A model generated the notes under the pieces. The model was not told where the DNA came from. It did not search any database and saw only the letters and a list, made by a program, of their open reading frames with translations. 64,000 nucleotides of DNA, taken from contig OY829383.1 in NCBI GenBank assembly GCA_963691835.1, positions 1,736,001 through 1,800,000 on the forward strand. The letters run 5' to 3'. The position numbers and the translations under genes are program-made. Of this stretch, positions 1-7,211 are shown in pieces; positions within the stretch are counted from its first letter, which is position 1, and each line of letters begins with the position of its first letter. Source of the stretch: G963691835 sp963691835. GTDB lineage: Bacteria; Pseudomonadota; Alphaproteobacteria; Thalassobaculales; Thalassobaculaceae.

Positions 1-2
1 AC

Positions 3-620
3 ATGGTCGCGGACCTCGTCGGGGGCGCCGTCAAGTTCCATCACTGCAAGATCAATCTGAAGCTTCCGGGGGCTGCAACCGCTGTCCACTGGCACCAGGA
101 CTTCGCCTTCACGCCCCACACGAACGACGACGTGATTACCGCACTGTTGATGCTCGACGACGTGACGGAGGAGAACGGCTGTCTGATGGTCGACCCCGGC
201 TCCCATACCGGGCCGGTCCACAGTCTCTTCAATGAAGAGGGAACCTTCATCGGCCGGGTGGACGACGAGACCGACGCTGCCTTCAAAGCCCGTCAGGTCG
301 CCATCACCGGAAAGGCCGGGTCGGTTTGTCTGATGCATACTCGGTTGGCGCACGGCTCAGAGCCCAACGCCTCGGACCGGCCACGTGGTCTTTATATCGC
401 CGTCTACTCGGCGGCCGACGCCGTTCCCATCGCCAGGAATCCGATGCCGAACCCGAATGAGGGCGCGATTCTCCGGGGGGAGCCCAGCCCCGTGGCCCGC
501 ATGATCGATCTGTCGGTGGAGTTGCCGAAGCAGCCAAAGTCCGCATCGTTCTTCACGGTTCAGGGACAGGGCTCGAAAGGGGTGGATGACGACGCCCCCG
601 GCGGCGGTGCCGCAGCATGA
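3..620 (+). CDS. Phytanoyl-CoA dioxygenase (PhyH) family protein, 5' end outside window
   Basis: This is the C-terminal part of an Fe(II)/2-oxoglutarate-dependent oxygenase of the PhyH family. The facial-triad HxD is visible as HWHQDF (His31 and Asp33 of the visible part). A distal His follows in LAHGSEPNASDRPRG, where the His, Ser and Arg fit the iron and 2-oxoglutarate binding pattern. Family members are usually about 250-300 residues, so the visible 205 codons lack the N-terminal region; the ATG at position 3 is probably internal. The substrate cannot be told. The stop codon overlaps the next start (ATGA), so the two genes are probably co-translated. Confidence 0.8.
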   Translation: MVADLVGGAVKFHHCKINLKLPGAATAVHWHQDFAFTPHTNDDVITALLMLDDVTEENGCLMVDPGSHTGPVHSLFNEEGTFIGRVDDETDAAFKARQVAITGKAGSVCLMHTRLAHGSEPNASDRPRGLYIAVYSAADAVPIARNPMPNPNEGAILRGEPSPVARMIDLSVELPKQPKSASFFTVQGQGSKGVDDDAPGGGAAA

Positions 621-1351
621 CCTGGTCAATCGTCGCCCGGGACGCGGAAAGCGGGGCGCTGGGAATCGCCATCGCCTCCCGTGTTGTCGCCGTTGGGGCG
701 ATGTGCCCTCACATCCGCCAGGGCATCGGGGCGGTCTCCAGCCAGTCTTTCACCAACCCGCTCTACGGCCCCGACGCGTTGAACGCCATGGCATCGGGCC
801 TTTCGATCGCTGACGCGCTGGAGCCGCTGATTGCCGCGGATCAAGGGCGTGCATGGCGGCAAGTTCACGGCATCGACGCTGACGGCACACCTTTCGGTTA
901 CACCGGTGCCTCATGTGTCGCTTGGAATGGCATGCGTTCAAGTCACGGCGTCTCGGTTGCCGGAAACATGATCTCAGGCCCGGAGGTGGTCGATGCCTGC
1001 CATGCGAGTTTCGTCCGGCGGCCGGATCTAGCTTTTCCGGAACGGCTTCTGACTGCCCTTGCCATGGGAGAGCTCGCCGGCGGCGACAAACGCGGAAAAC
1101 AGTCAGCCGCACTGTTGGTTGTCGGTGACCGGCCGTACCCGATCGTGGATATCCGGGTCGACGAACATCCCGAGCCGATCGGAGAACTCCGGCGCATCCA
1201 CGACATCTTTGTCGAGACCCGCATTCCCTATCTGTCGACCATGGCGACCCGGGAAAACCCCGCGGGGATCTTCGATCCGAAAGAGCGGGCCGACGCGGTC
1301 GCGGCCTATATCGCGGAACGATCTGCGAGTGGCGGCGCGAAGGCGACCTAG
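617..1351 (+). CDS. DUF1028 family protein (Ntn-hydrolase-like fold)
   Basis: This 244-residue protein begins MTWSIVARD and carries the features of the DUF1028 family: an early S/ARD segment, the GIAIASRVVAVG stretch and a later HGVSVAGNMI segment. The family is described as having an Ntn-hydrolase-like fold, but the reaction is not established. The start overlaps the stop of the upstream PhyH-type gene by four bases, so it belongs to the same operon. No signal peptide or membrane segment is visible, so it is likely cytoplasmic. DUF1028 genes often accompany amidohydrolase or dioxygenase catabolic genes; a catabolic role here is inference. Confidence 0.8.
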   Translation: MTWSIVARDAESGALGIAIASRVVAVGAMCPHIRQGIGAVSSQSFTNPLYGPDALNAMASGLSIADALEPLIAADQGRAWRQVHGIDADGTPFGYTGASCVAWNGMRSSHGVSVAGNMISGPEVVDACHASFVRRPDLAFPERLLTALAMGELAGGDKRGKQSAALLVVGDRPYPIVDIRVDEHPEPIGELRRIHDIFVETRIPYLSTMATRENPAGIFDPKERADAVAAYIAERSASGGAKAT

Positions 1352-1352
1352 C

Positions 1353-2801
1353 CTAAAAAGGCAAGCGGATATGGGCGCGGAGGCCGCCTCCGGGCGAGGA
1401 CCCCAGGGATATGTCACCACCGTGGGAGCGGGCGATGTCACGGGCGATTGTGAGTCCGAGCCCGGTGCCGCCGGTTGCCGCGTTCCGAGACGGATCAAGA
1501 CGGAAGAAAGGCTTGAACACCTGCTCCCGTTGATCCTCCGGGATGCCCGGGCCGTCATCATCAACGATGAAATCCACGCCATCCCGGTCGGCCGTCAACG
1601 TCAGAGACACCTCCGAGCCGTGCCGACGGGCGTTCGTCAACAAGTTCGACAACGCCCGCTTCAAGGCATGGGGCCGCACCTCCGACCGCAATTCGTCCGG
1701 GCCTGCGAGATCCAGGGTGATCGGATGGCCACCCCGCCGTTCGGCCGCCGCCAGATCCTCGGCCAATGCAATCAGGTCCGTGTCGACGGGCCGTTCCGTG
1801 CCCTCGCCGCGGGCAAACGCGAGATAGGCCTCCACCATGCGCTCCATCTCGACGACATCCGCGCGTAACTCCTCGATGTCGTCCGTATCTCCAAGCATGG
1901 CGAGCTGGAGCTTCATGCGGGTGATCGGCGTACGCAGGTCGTGGCTGACCCCAGCCAGCATCTCCGTCCGCTGGGAGATCTGGCGCTGAATGCGGTCCCG
2001 CATCTGCCGGAAAGCCTCCGCCGCCTGCCGGACCTCGGACGCGCCCTCGGGTTTGAAGTCTCCGACTTCCCGGCCGAGACCGAAACGCCGGGACGCGTGG
2101 GCCAACCGTCTGATTGGGCGGATCTGGTTCCGCATGAAGATGATGGCGATGGCGAACAGGACCATTGAAGAGCCGACCATCCACATCAGAAAGATGTAGG
2201 TGGTCGAACTGTAGAGGCGCTTCTGATGGACAACGACCTCCAGCACACCAATTTGCGTCTGAAGATCGATCTGAATCCGCCGGTGGATCGACCGTGTGTC
2301 TATGGTGAAGGGTCGGCGAACCCGCTCATTGAGGGCATCGGCGGCGCGTCCTTCGACCCGGTCGCGGGGGATCCAGGTCTCCGCTCCGTCAAGGCGATCG
2401 CCCGGCCGGAAGGCAATCTGCATATCCAGATGACGCCGTGCCCGGCCACGCACCTGGGCGAAGGCGGCCTCAGTGGGATTGGTTCCCATCTCCTCGATAA
2501 TCAGCGCGATGTCCCCCGCCATCGAGAAAGCGAGGCGCCGGGTCATGGTGTCCCAGTGACGGTCGTAGAAGACGAAGGTCGAAATGGCCTGCATCAACAC
2601 CAGCGGCGTCATGATGATCAGCAGAGCCCTGCCAAAGAGGGTCTTCGGCAGCCACCTCTTGAGTGGCTTGCCCAGCACGCCCAATGGCTTGAACGCTTGT
2701 CGGAGCAGCTTGCGAATGACGACAAGCCTCTCAAGCCCGCCGTCCCGTGAGCGGTTGCCCGGCGCGGCTTCCGCCTGGGGACTGCCATCAACCGTGGTCA
2801 T
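1353..2801 (-). CDS. Membrane sensor histidine kinase (EnvZ/PetR-partner type)
   Basis: This is a 482-residue inner-membrane histidine kinase. It has a first transmembrane helix at about residues 56-79, a periplasmic domain of about 120 residues and a second helix at about 201-223. A HAMP linker leads to the phosphoacceptor H287 in GVSHDLRTPIT, followed by the N box (LSNLLTNARRHG), G1 (DDDGPGIP) and G2 (GGTGLGLTIA). It lies 21 bp downstream of the OmpR-type regulator and is almost certainly its cognate sensor. The N-terminal 50 residues are cytoplasmic and basic. The signal sensed cannot be read from sequence. Confidence 0.92.
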   Translation of the reverse strand: MTTVDGSPQAEAAPGNRSRDGGLERLVVIRKLLRQAFKPLGVLGKPLKRWLPKTLFGRALLIIMTPLVLMQAISTFVFYDRHWDTMTRRLAFSMAGDIALIIEEMGTNPTEAAFAQVRGRARRHLDMQIAFRPGDRLDGAETWIPRDRVEGRAADALNERVRRPFTIDTRSIHRRIQIDLQTQIGVLEVVVHQKRLYSSTTYIFLMWMVGSSMVLFAIAIIFMRNQIRPIRRLAHASRRFGLGREVGDFKPEGASEVRQAAEAFRQMRDRIQRQISQRTEMLAGVSHDLRTPITRMKLQLAMLGDTDDIEELRADVVEMERMVEAYLAFARGEGTERPVDTDLIALAEDLAAAERRGGHPITLDLAGPDELRSEVRPHALKRALSNLLTNARRHGSEVSLTLTADRDGVDFIVDDDGPGIPEDQREQVFKPFFRLDPSRNAATGGTGLGLTIARDIARSHGGDISLGSSPGGGLRAHIRLPF

Positions 2802-2822
2802 CGATCACGCCTCGTCACGTCA

Positions 2823-3542
2823 TCACGCATTCAGCCGAAGTACGTAGCCCTTGCCCCGGACGGTCTGCAGGTACCGGGGAAACTTTGGATCGCTTTCGAT
2901 CTTCCGCCGGAGCCTTGTGATCTGCACATCGACCGTCCGGACATTGCCGTCCGCCCCGTTACGGCCGGCCAGATCCTCCCGCGAAAGCGTCTCGTCCGGC
3001 GCTTCCACAAACAGCCGGAGCAGTCCGGTCTCTGCCTCGGTCAATCGCACGGCCTCATCACGGAACGTCAGGAGATCCCGGCGAAGATCGTACATGAAGT
3101 CCCCGAAGGAAACGAGATGATCGGGAGCTGCGGTCTCTTCCGCTATGGGGGCCGCCTCCCCGACGCGCCGCAGGATCGTCCGGATGCGGAGCACCAGTTC
3201 CCGCGGCTCGAAGGGCTTGACCACATAGTCGTCAGCCCCGCTCTCCAGGCCTGCGATCCGGTCCTCCGGCGCGTCCATCGCCGTAAGAAGCAACACCGGC
3301 ACCCGGGACTCCCGGCGGAGGTCCCGCGCGAGATCCAGCCCGCTTTCTCCCGGCATCATGACGTCGAGCACCATCAGGTCGTAGCTGAGCCCGTTAAGGC
3401 GCCGCCTCGCCTCAGCCGCATCGGAGGCCACCGAAACCCGGAAGCCGTTGTCGGACAGATACCGCCGGAGGAGACCGCGCAGCCGAGCGTCGTCGTCGAC
3501 GACGAGGATATGCGGCTCCGAGAACTGTCCGATGTCCGTCAT
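2823..3542 (-). CDS. petR: OmpR-family response regulator (PetR-like)
   Basis: The receiver domain occupies residues 1-125, with the acidic pocket VVDDD and phosphoacceptor D60 in DLMVLDVMMPG. A C-terminal winged helix follows, ending VRGKGYVLRLNA. The start is placed at the ATG in MTDIGQFSEP because it lies just after the stop of the upstream MarR gene and lines up with the family N-terminus. An in-frame start 60 bp further upstream would overlap that gene. The order MarR-type gene then OmpR-type gene matches the petP-petR pair that controls cytochrome bc1 expression in Rhodobacter; calling this PetR is by that homology and gene order. Confidence 0.85.
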   Translation of the reverse strand: MTDIGQFSEPHILVVDDDARLRGLLRRYLSDNGFRVSVASDAAEARRRLNGLSYDLMVLDVMMPGESGLDLARDLRRESRVPVLLLTAMDAPEDRIAGLESGADDYVVKPFEPRELVLRIRTILRRVGEAAPIAEETAAPDHLVSFGDFMYDLRRDLLTFRDEAVRLTEAETGLLRLFVEAPDETLSREDLAGRNGADGNVRTVDVQITRLRRKIESDPKFPRYLQTVRGKGYVLRLNA

Positions 3543-3546
3543 CACA

Positions 3547-4074
3547 TCAGCGTTTGCCTGAGGCGACCTTGACCGGCGGGACCGGGCCCGGCGCGCTGAC
3601 ATCGAACCGCCAGCGATCGGACTCGTCGATGATGCCGTGAAGCACCTGCCGAAAGCCCTGAACCGCCTCCGCCCCCGCGGCGCGATAGGCCCGCGCGATC
3701 CGCTTGCGCTGGTTCTCGGTCAACTCGGCCTCCAAGTTCACGCCCTTGTCGGTCAGGGTCAGCAACCGCTTTCGCCGGTCCTTCTGGTCCGTCTCCTGAA
3801 CGATAAAGCCCTCTTCCACGAGGTTGCCAAGAACGCGGGAGAGGCTCTGCTTGGTGATCTTGAGGATCCCCAACAGATCGCTGACCGTGATCCCGGGGTT
3901 CCGTCCGACGAAGTAAATCACCCGGTGATGCGCCCGTCCCAACCCCAGCCGTGACAGGATGTTATCCGGCTCTCCGGTGAAATCCCGGTAGCCGAAGAAC
4001 AGCATCTCAATGCCCTGCCGCAATTCCTCTTCGGTGAGGAAGAGCGGGTTCGCCATGCCTTTTACGTCAACCAT
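3547..4074 (-). CDS. petP: MarR-family transcriptional regulator (PetP-like)
   Basis: This 175-residue protein has a MarR winged helix: ITVSDLLGILKITKQSLSRV is the DNA-reading helix region, followed by the wing VQETDQKDRRKRLLTLT. The long N-terminal helix containing LFFGYRDFTGEPD is typical of the PetP subgroup. The chosen ATG at 4074 has AGGA about 12 bases upstream; a second ATG six codons later has no useful ribosome binding site. The gene is first in a petP-petR-kinase operon and is divergent from ilvE. A perfect palindrome covers its start codon, which suggests autoregulation. Confidence 0.85.
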   Translation of the reverse strand: MVDVKGMANPLFLTEEELRQGIEMLFFGYRDFTGEPDNILSRLGLGRAHHRVIYFVGRNPGITVSDLLGILKITKQSLSRVLGNLVEEGFIVQETDQKDRRKRLLTLTDKGVNLEAELTENQRKRIARAYRAAGAEAVQGFRQVLHGIIDESDRWRFDVSAPGPVPPVKVASGKR

Positions 4075-4080
4075 GTTGAC
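4066..4080. promoter_or_regulatory. Candidate MarR operator: GTCAAC-CAT-GTTGAC palindrome over petP start
   Basis: A perfect 6-bp inverted repeat, GTCAAC-N3-GTTGAC, has the petP start codon as its 3-bp centre (CAT on the plus strand). It lies in the divergent petP/ilvE region. Small palindromes next to marR-type genes are commonly the binding site of the encoded dimer. Overlap with the start codon would allow the bound regulator to block its own operon. The palindrome is seen directly; operator function is inference. Confidence 0.5.
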
Positions 4081-4203
4081 TTATTTTCCTATGAATGTTA
4101 GTCCGGGACACGAAAGCGCGAAAGAAAATGTCCGAACGACCCGAACTTCCGCACTTTCTCCAAAACTCACCCCCGTTCGGGCACGCACACAGGAAACCCC
4201 GCA

Positions 4204-5106
4204 ATGTCCCTTATCCCCTTCGACGATCGCGACGGCACCATCTGGTTCGATGGTGAGCTCATCGCATGGCGAGACGCCAAGCTGCACCTTCTCAGTCACG
4301 GGCTGCATTATGCCAGTTCCGTATTCGAGGGCGAACGCGTTTATGAGAAGCGGATTTTCAAGTCGAGAGAGCATACGGAGCGGCTGCACCGCTCGGCATC
4401 AATTCTCGATTTTGAAATCCCCTATTCCATCGACGAGATCGAGGCGGCCAAGCAGGCGGTTATCGCCGACATGGGAATCGTCGACGGCTACGTCCGGCCG
4501 ATCGCTTGGCGGGGCAGCGAGATGATGGGCGTGTCCGCACAGCACAACAAGATCCACCTCGCCATCGCCGCGTGGGAATGGCCGTCCTACTTCGATCCGG
4601 AAGCCAAGATGAAGGGCATCCAGCTCGACATGGCGGAGTGGCGTCGTCCCGCGCCGGAAAGTGCGCCGACCAACTCCAAAGCCGCCGGTCTCTACATGAT
4701 CTGCACGCTGTCCAAACACGCGGCGGAGAAGAAGGGCTTCCACGACGCTCTGATGCTGGACTACCGGGGTTTAGTCGCCGAGGCGACGGGGGCGAACGTC
4801 TTCTTCGTCATGCCGGATGGCAAGATCCACACACCGGTACCGGACTGCTTCCTGGACGGCATCACCCGCCGAACGGTCATCGATCTGGCCCGCGCCCGCG
4901 GCTACGAGATCGTGGAGCGGCAGATCCGCCCCGAGGAGATGGCGGACGCGACGGAGTGCTTCCTGACAGGCACGGCGGCCGAGGTGACACCGGTCGGCCG
5001 GGTCGGCGAGTACACTTTCAGGCCTGGCGACATCACCCGCACATTGGTCGAAGACTATGACGCGGCCGTCCGCGCGGATCCGGCGGCGGCTGTCGCCGCG
5101 GCCTGA
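4204..5106 (+). CDS. ilvE: Branched-chain amino acid aminotransferase
   Basis: This is a class IV PLP aminotransferase of 300 residues, the usual length for IlvE. It interconverts leucine, isoleucine and valine with their 2-oxo acids, using glutamate/2-oxoglutarate. Visible landmarks are FEGERVYE (residues 41-48), the PLP-binding Lys159 in APTNSKAAGLYM, Glu193 in VAEATGANVF, and the phosphate-binding GITRRTVID and GTAAEVTPV segments. AGGAAA stands upstream of the ATG. The gene is monocistronic, followed by a strong hairpin terminator and a convergent gene. Confidence 0.93.
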   Translation: MSLIPFDDRDGTIWFDGELIAWRDAKLHLLSHGLHYASSVFEGERVYEKRIFKSREHTERLHRSASILDFEIPYSIDEIEAAKQAVIADMGIVDGYVRPIAWRGSEMMGVSAQHNKIHLAIAAWEWPSYFDPEAKMKGIQLDMAEWRRPAPESAPTNSKAAGLYMICTLSKHAAEKKGFHDALMLDYRGLVAEATGANVFFVMPDGKIHTPVPDCFLDGITRRTVIDLARARGYEIVERQIRPEEMADATECFLTGTAAEVTPVGRVGEYTFRPGDITRTLVEDYDAAVRADPAAAVAAA

Positions 5107-5133
5107 CGCGCAGAGAATAGTGCCGAACATCGT

Positions 5134-5165
5134 CCCCGCCGGTCCAACCGGCGGGGATTATTCTT
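5134..5165. terminator. Rho-independent terminator between ilvE and the convergent sulfotransferase
   Basis: A perfect 10-bp stem, CCCCGCCGGT (5134-5143) paired with ACCGGCGGGG (5147-5156), has a 3-base loop and is followed by ATTATTCTT. It sits directly after ilvE and overlaps the last codons of the convergent gene, so it may act on both strands. The T-run is imperfect. Confidence 0.75.
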
Positions 5166-5946
5166 GTTGGCCATATCCGATCGCGGCGTAGCGGTCCCCC
5201 AGTCCGTACCGATGCTGGAAGTCCGCGGCCACGGATTTGAAGATCAGGCGATCGGTATCGTTGTAGCGAAACGTGTCGAGAACAGAGCGGGCGTTTCGGC
5301 GCCCGGTACCCACCGCCCGTTCCGCCGCCTCATCAACGTGCTGCGCATGCGCGGGCAGAAGATGGCGAAGGAGCCGGGCCAGGGACTCCCGGTCCTTGGT
5401 GATGTCCTCCATCCGGAACAGCGGCTCCCCTGTCTGAAAGAGTTCCAGGTCGTAGCCGAACGTGCCCATGACGACCCACAGCAGCACCAGCCGGTCGCGG
5501 GTCGGCTCAAAGCCGTGGGTTTCGGCGAGAACCTTCAGTCTCTCGGTATAGGCCGCCTCAATGCCGCCTTCATGGACACGGGGATTGTCGCGGTAGAGGA
5601 GATACAGCGATCGGATCCGGTCCACGGGGCGTCGCAGGATGCCGGCAAACCGACCGCCCTGGTCCCGGATCGGCTCCAACATGGCCGCCCCATGAAAGCC
5701 GTGAACGGACCCTTCACTGACACCGGTCTCGCGCGCCCGGGCGTGCATGGTCGCGGCAAATGCGTCCGGAGACTGGTCGTAGCCGCTCGGAAAGCCGATG
5801 GCGGGCAGTGTCTTGATCGCCCGGGTTCCATGATGGCAACGGACGTCGGGCATTTCGTCCAGTACGCCGGCAAGCCACCGGGTCGCGGAACCACCCCAGG
5901 AGGAGACATAGAAGACGTTAGCCACGGTCTCTGACCCGGCTGTCAA
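5158..5946 (-). CDS. Sulfotransferase-like protein
   Basis: The protein has 262 residues. It starts with a beta strand followed by a P-loop-like segment, VSSWGGSATRWLAG (5'-phosphosulfate-binding position). A central ILRRPVDRIRSLYLLYRDNP segment resembles the 3'-phosphate-binding R...S motif of PAPS-dependent sulfotransferases. No signal peptide is visible. The acceptor substrate is unknown; bacterial members modify polysaccharides, lipids or small metabolites. It is an isolated gene, convergent with ilvE and divergent from the small gene at 6066. A distant non-catalytic P-loop protein remains possible. Confidence 0.65.
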   Translation of the reverse strand: MTAGSETVANVFYVSSWGGSATRWLAGVLDEMPDVRCHHGTRAIKTLPAIGFPSGYDQSPDAFAATMHARARETGVSEGSVHGFHGAAMLEPIRDQGGRFAGILRRPVDRIRSLYLLYRDNPRVHEGGIEAAYTERLKVLAETHGFEPTRDRLVLLWVVMGTFGYDLELFQTGEPLFRMEDITKDRESLARLLRHLLPAHAQHVDEAAERAVGTGRRNARSVLDTFRYNDTDRLIFKSVAADFQHRYGLGDRYAAIGYGQQE

Positions 5947-6065
5947 ATGTGGGGCCCGTGGGGTACTCCCGAACCCGTTCTGGGCTCGTCGCAGAAGAGG
6001 CTGGCCACATCCGGGCGACTCGGCTCATATGGCGCGGTTCGCGAGTCGAGAATGGAGACGACACA

Positions 6066-6251
6066 ATGTCAGGCGACAAGGTCCAGGAAACCTTTGAGAT
6101 CCAGGCAGACGCGCTCAGCCTGCTGGATGAAGCGGTGAAGAAGTATGATCTGCCGGACCGCTCGAAAGCCCTCCGATGCATCCTGGACTTCCTGGCCGAG
6201 GATGGGGACTGGGATGAGATCTTCGAAACCATTCGCTGCCGCCGGTGCTGA
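6066..6251 (+). CDS. Small ribbon-helix-helix-like protein, possible DNA-binding regulator
   Basis: This is a 61-residue protein. The start is set at the ATG with GGAG about 8 bases upstream; a longer in-frame reading lacks both a ribosome site and a protein-like N-terminus. After a short strand (QETFEIQAD) two helices follow (ALSLLDEAVKKYDL and RSKALRCILDFLAE), which is the MetJ/Arc ribbon-helix-helix arrangement. It ends with an unusual Cys-Arg-Arg-Cys. It is not recognised as a named protein. There is no adjacent toxin gene, so a toxin-antitoxin role is not supported; a metal- or redox-sensitive role for the terminal cysteines is speculation. Confidence 0.55.
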   Translation: MSGDKVQETFEIQADALSLLDEAVKKYDLPDRSKALRCILDFLAEDGDWDEIFETIRCRRC

Positions 6252-6267
6252 GACGCGATACCGCGTC
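6252..6267. terminator. Short hairpin between convergent genes
   Basis: A perfect GACGCG-ATAC-CGCGTC hairpin fills the 14-bp gap between the stop of the ribbon-helix-helix gene and the stop of the convergent dehydrogenase. There is no T-run on either side, so intrinsic termination would be weak; it may mainly mark the gene boundary. Confidence 0.3.
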
Positions 6268-7204
6268 AGCCATTCTGTGAGAGGGCGTCGAGAACCGCGT
6301 CGGCGATGATGTCGCTGACTCGGACGTTGGCCTCGGCCGTCACCCCGGCCACATGCGGCGTGAGGAGCACGTTCTCCAAACCATCGAAGATCGACGCATC
6401 GTCGGCCGACAGGGGCTCCGACGGGAACACGTCAATCGCGGCTCCTCCCAGACGTCCATCCTTCAACGCGTCGGCGACGGCGGGCAAATCGATCACCTCA
6501 CCCCGGGCCGTATTGATCAGGATAGCGCCCGGCCGGACGGCATCAAGCGCGGCCGGACCAATGAGTCCCCGAGTCTGCTCTGTGAGGGGACAATGGAGGG
6601 AGATTACGTCCGCCTCGGCCAGCATGGCAGCGAGATCGCGCCGCTCGGCGGTCTCCCACGCCGGCGCATCGTCCGGCAGATAGGGATCCACGCCCAGCAC
6701 CGTCATGCCCAGGGCCGCGGCCCGCCACGCAACCTCGTGGCCGATCGAGTTGAGGCCGACAATGCCGATCTTGGCCCCGCCGATCTCATGACCGGAGGCG
6801 GAGATCGCTGCCCGCGGCCAAGTACCTCTGATGGTCCCGGCATGTGCCGCCAACGCCGTGCGGCGGAGCATGAGCGTGGCCATGATCACATACTCGGCGA
6901 CAGACGCCGCATTGCCGCCGACGGCCGGACGAACCGCGATGTTCCGAGCCTTGCAGGCGTCGAGATCGATGTTGTCGAGGCCGACGCCAAGCCGACCGAC
7001 CACCTTGAGGTTCGGGCCCGCATCCAGAAGTTCGGCCGTAACCTGCGTCCGGTTGCGGACGATCAGCGCCTTCGCCTCCCCAAGCACATCGGGGATGCTG
7101 CTCTGACGATCCGCAAGGCCCGGATCCTCAAGGACCTCCCAGCGCGTCTTGAGACGGGCGACCGCCGCCGCGTCCATGAACTCCGTGATGACGATGTCCG
7201 GCAC
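6266..7204 (-). CDS. D-isomer-specific 2-hydroxyacid dehydrogenase (PGDH-like)
   Basis: This 312-residue NAD-dependent dehydrogenase has the family catalytic trio: Arg234 (NTARGEV), Glu263 (PSEPL) and His284 (LTPHVAG). The nucleotide loop reads GIVGLNSIG (147-155), where the second glycine of GxGxxG is Asn. It acts in the cytoplasm on a small 2-hydroxy acid; 3-phosphoglycerate, sulfolactate-like or other substrates are possible. It starts 7 bp after the stop of the threonine aldolase gene, so the two form an operon, suggesting a role in serine/glycine/threonine or related C2-C4 acid metabolism. Confidence 0.85.
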   Translation of the reverse strand: MPDIVITEFMDAAAVARLKTRWEVLEDPGLADRQSSIPDVLGEAKALIVRNRTQVTAELLDAGPNLKVVGRLGVGLDNIDLDACKARNIAVRPAVGGNAASVAEYVIMATLMLRRTALAAHAGTIRGTWPRAAISASGHEIGGAKIGIVGLNSIGHEVAWRAAALGMTVLGVDPYLPDDAPAWETAERRDLAAMLAEADVISLHCPLTEQTRGLIGPAALDAVRPGAILINTARGEVIDLPAVADALKDGRLGGAAIDVFPSEPLSADDASIFDGLENVLLTPHVAGVTAEANVRVSDIIADAVLDALSQNG

Positions 7205-7211
7205 TGAAGGG

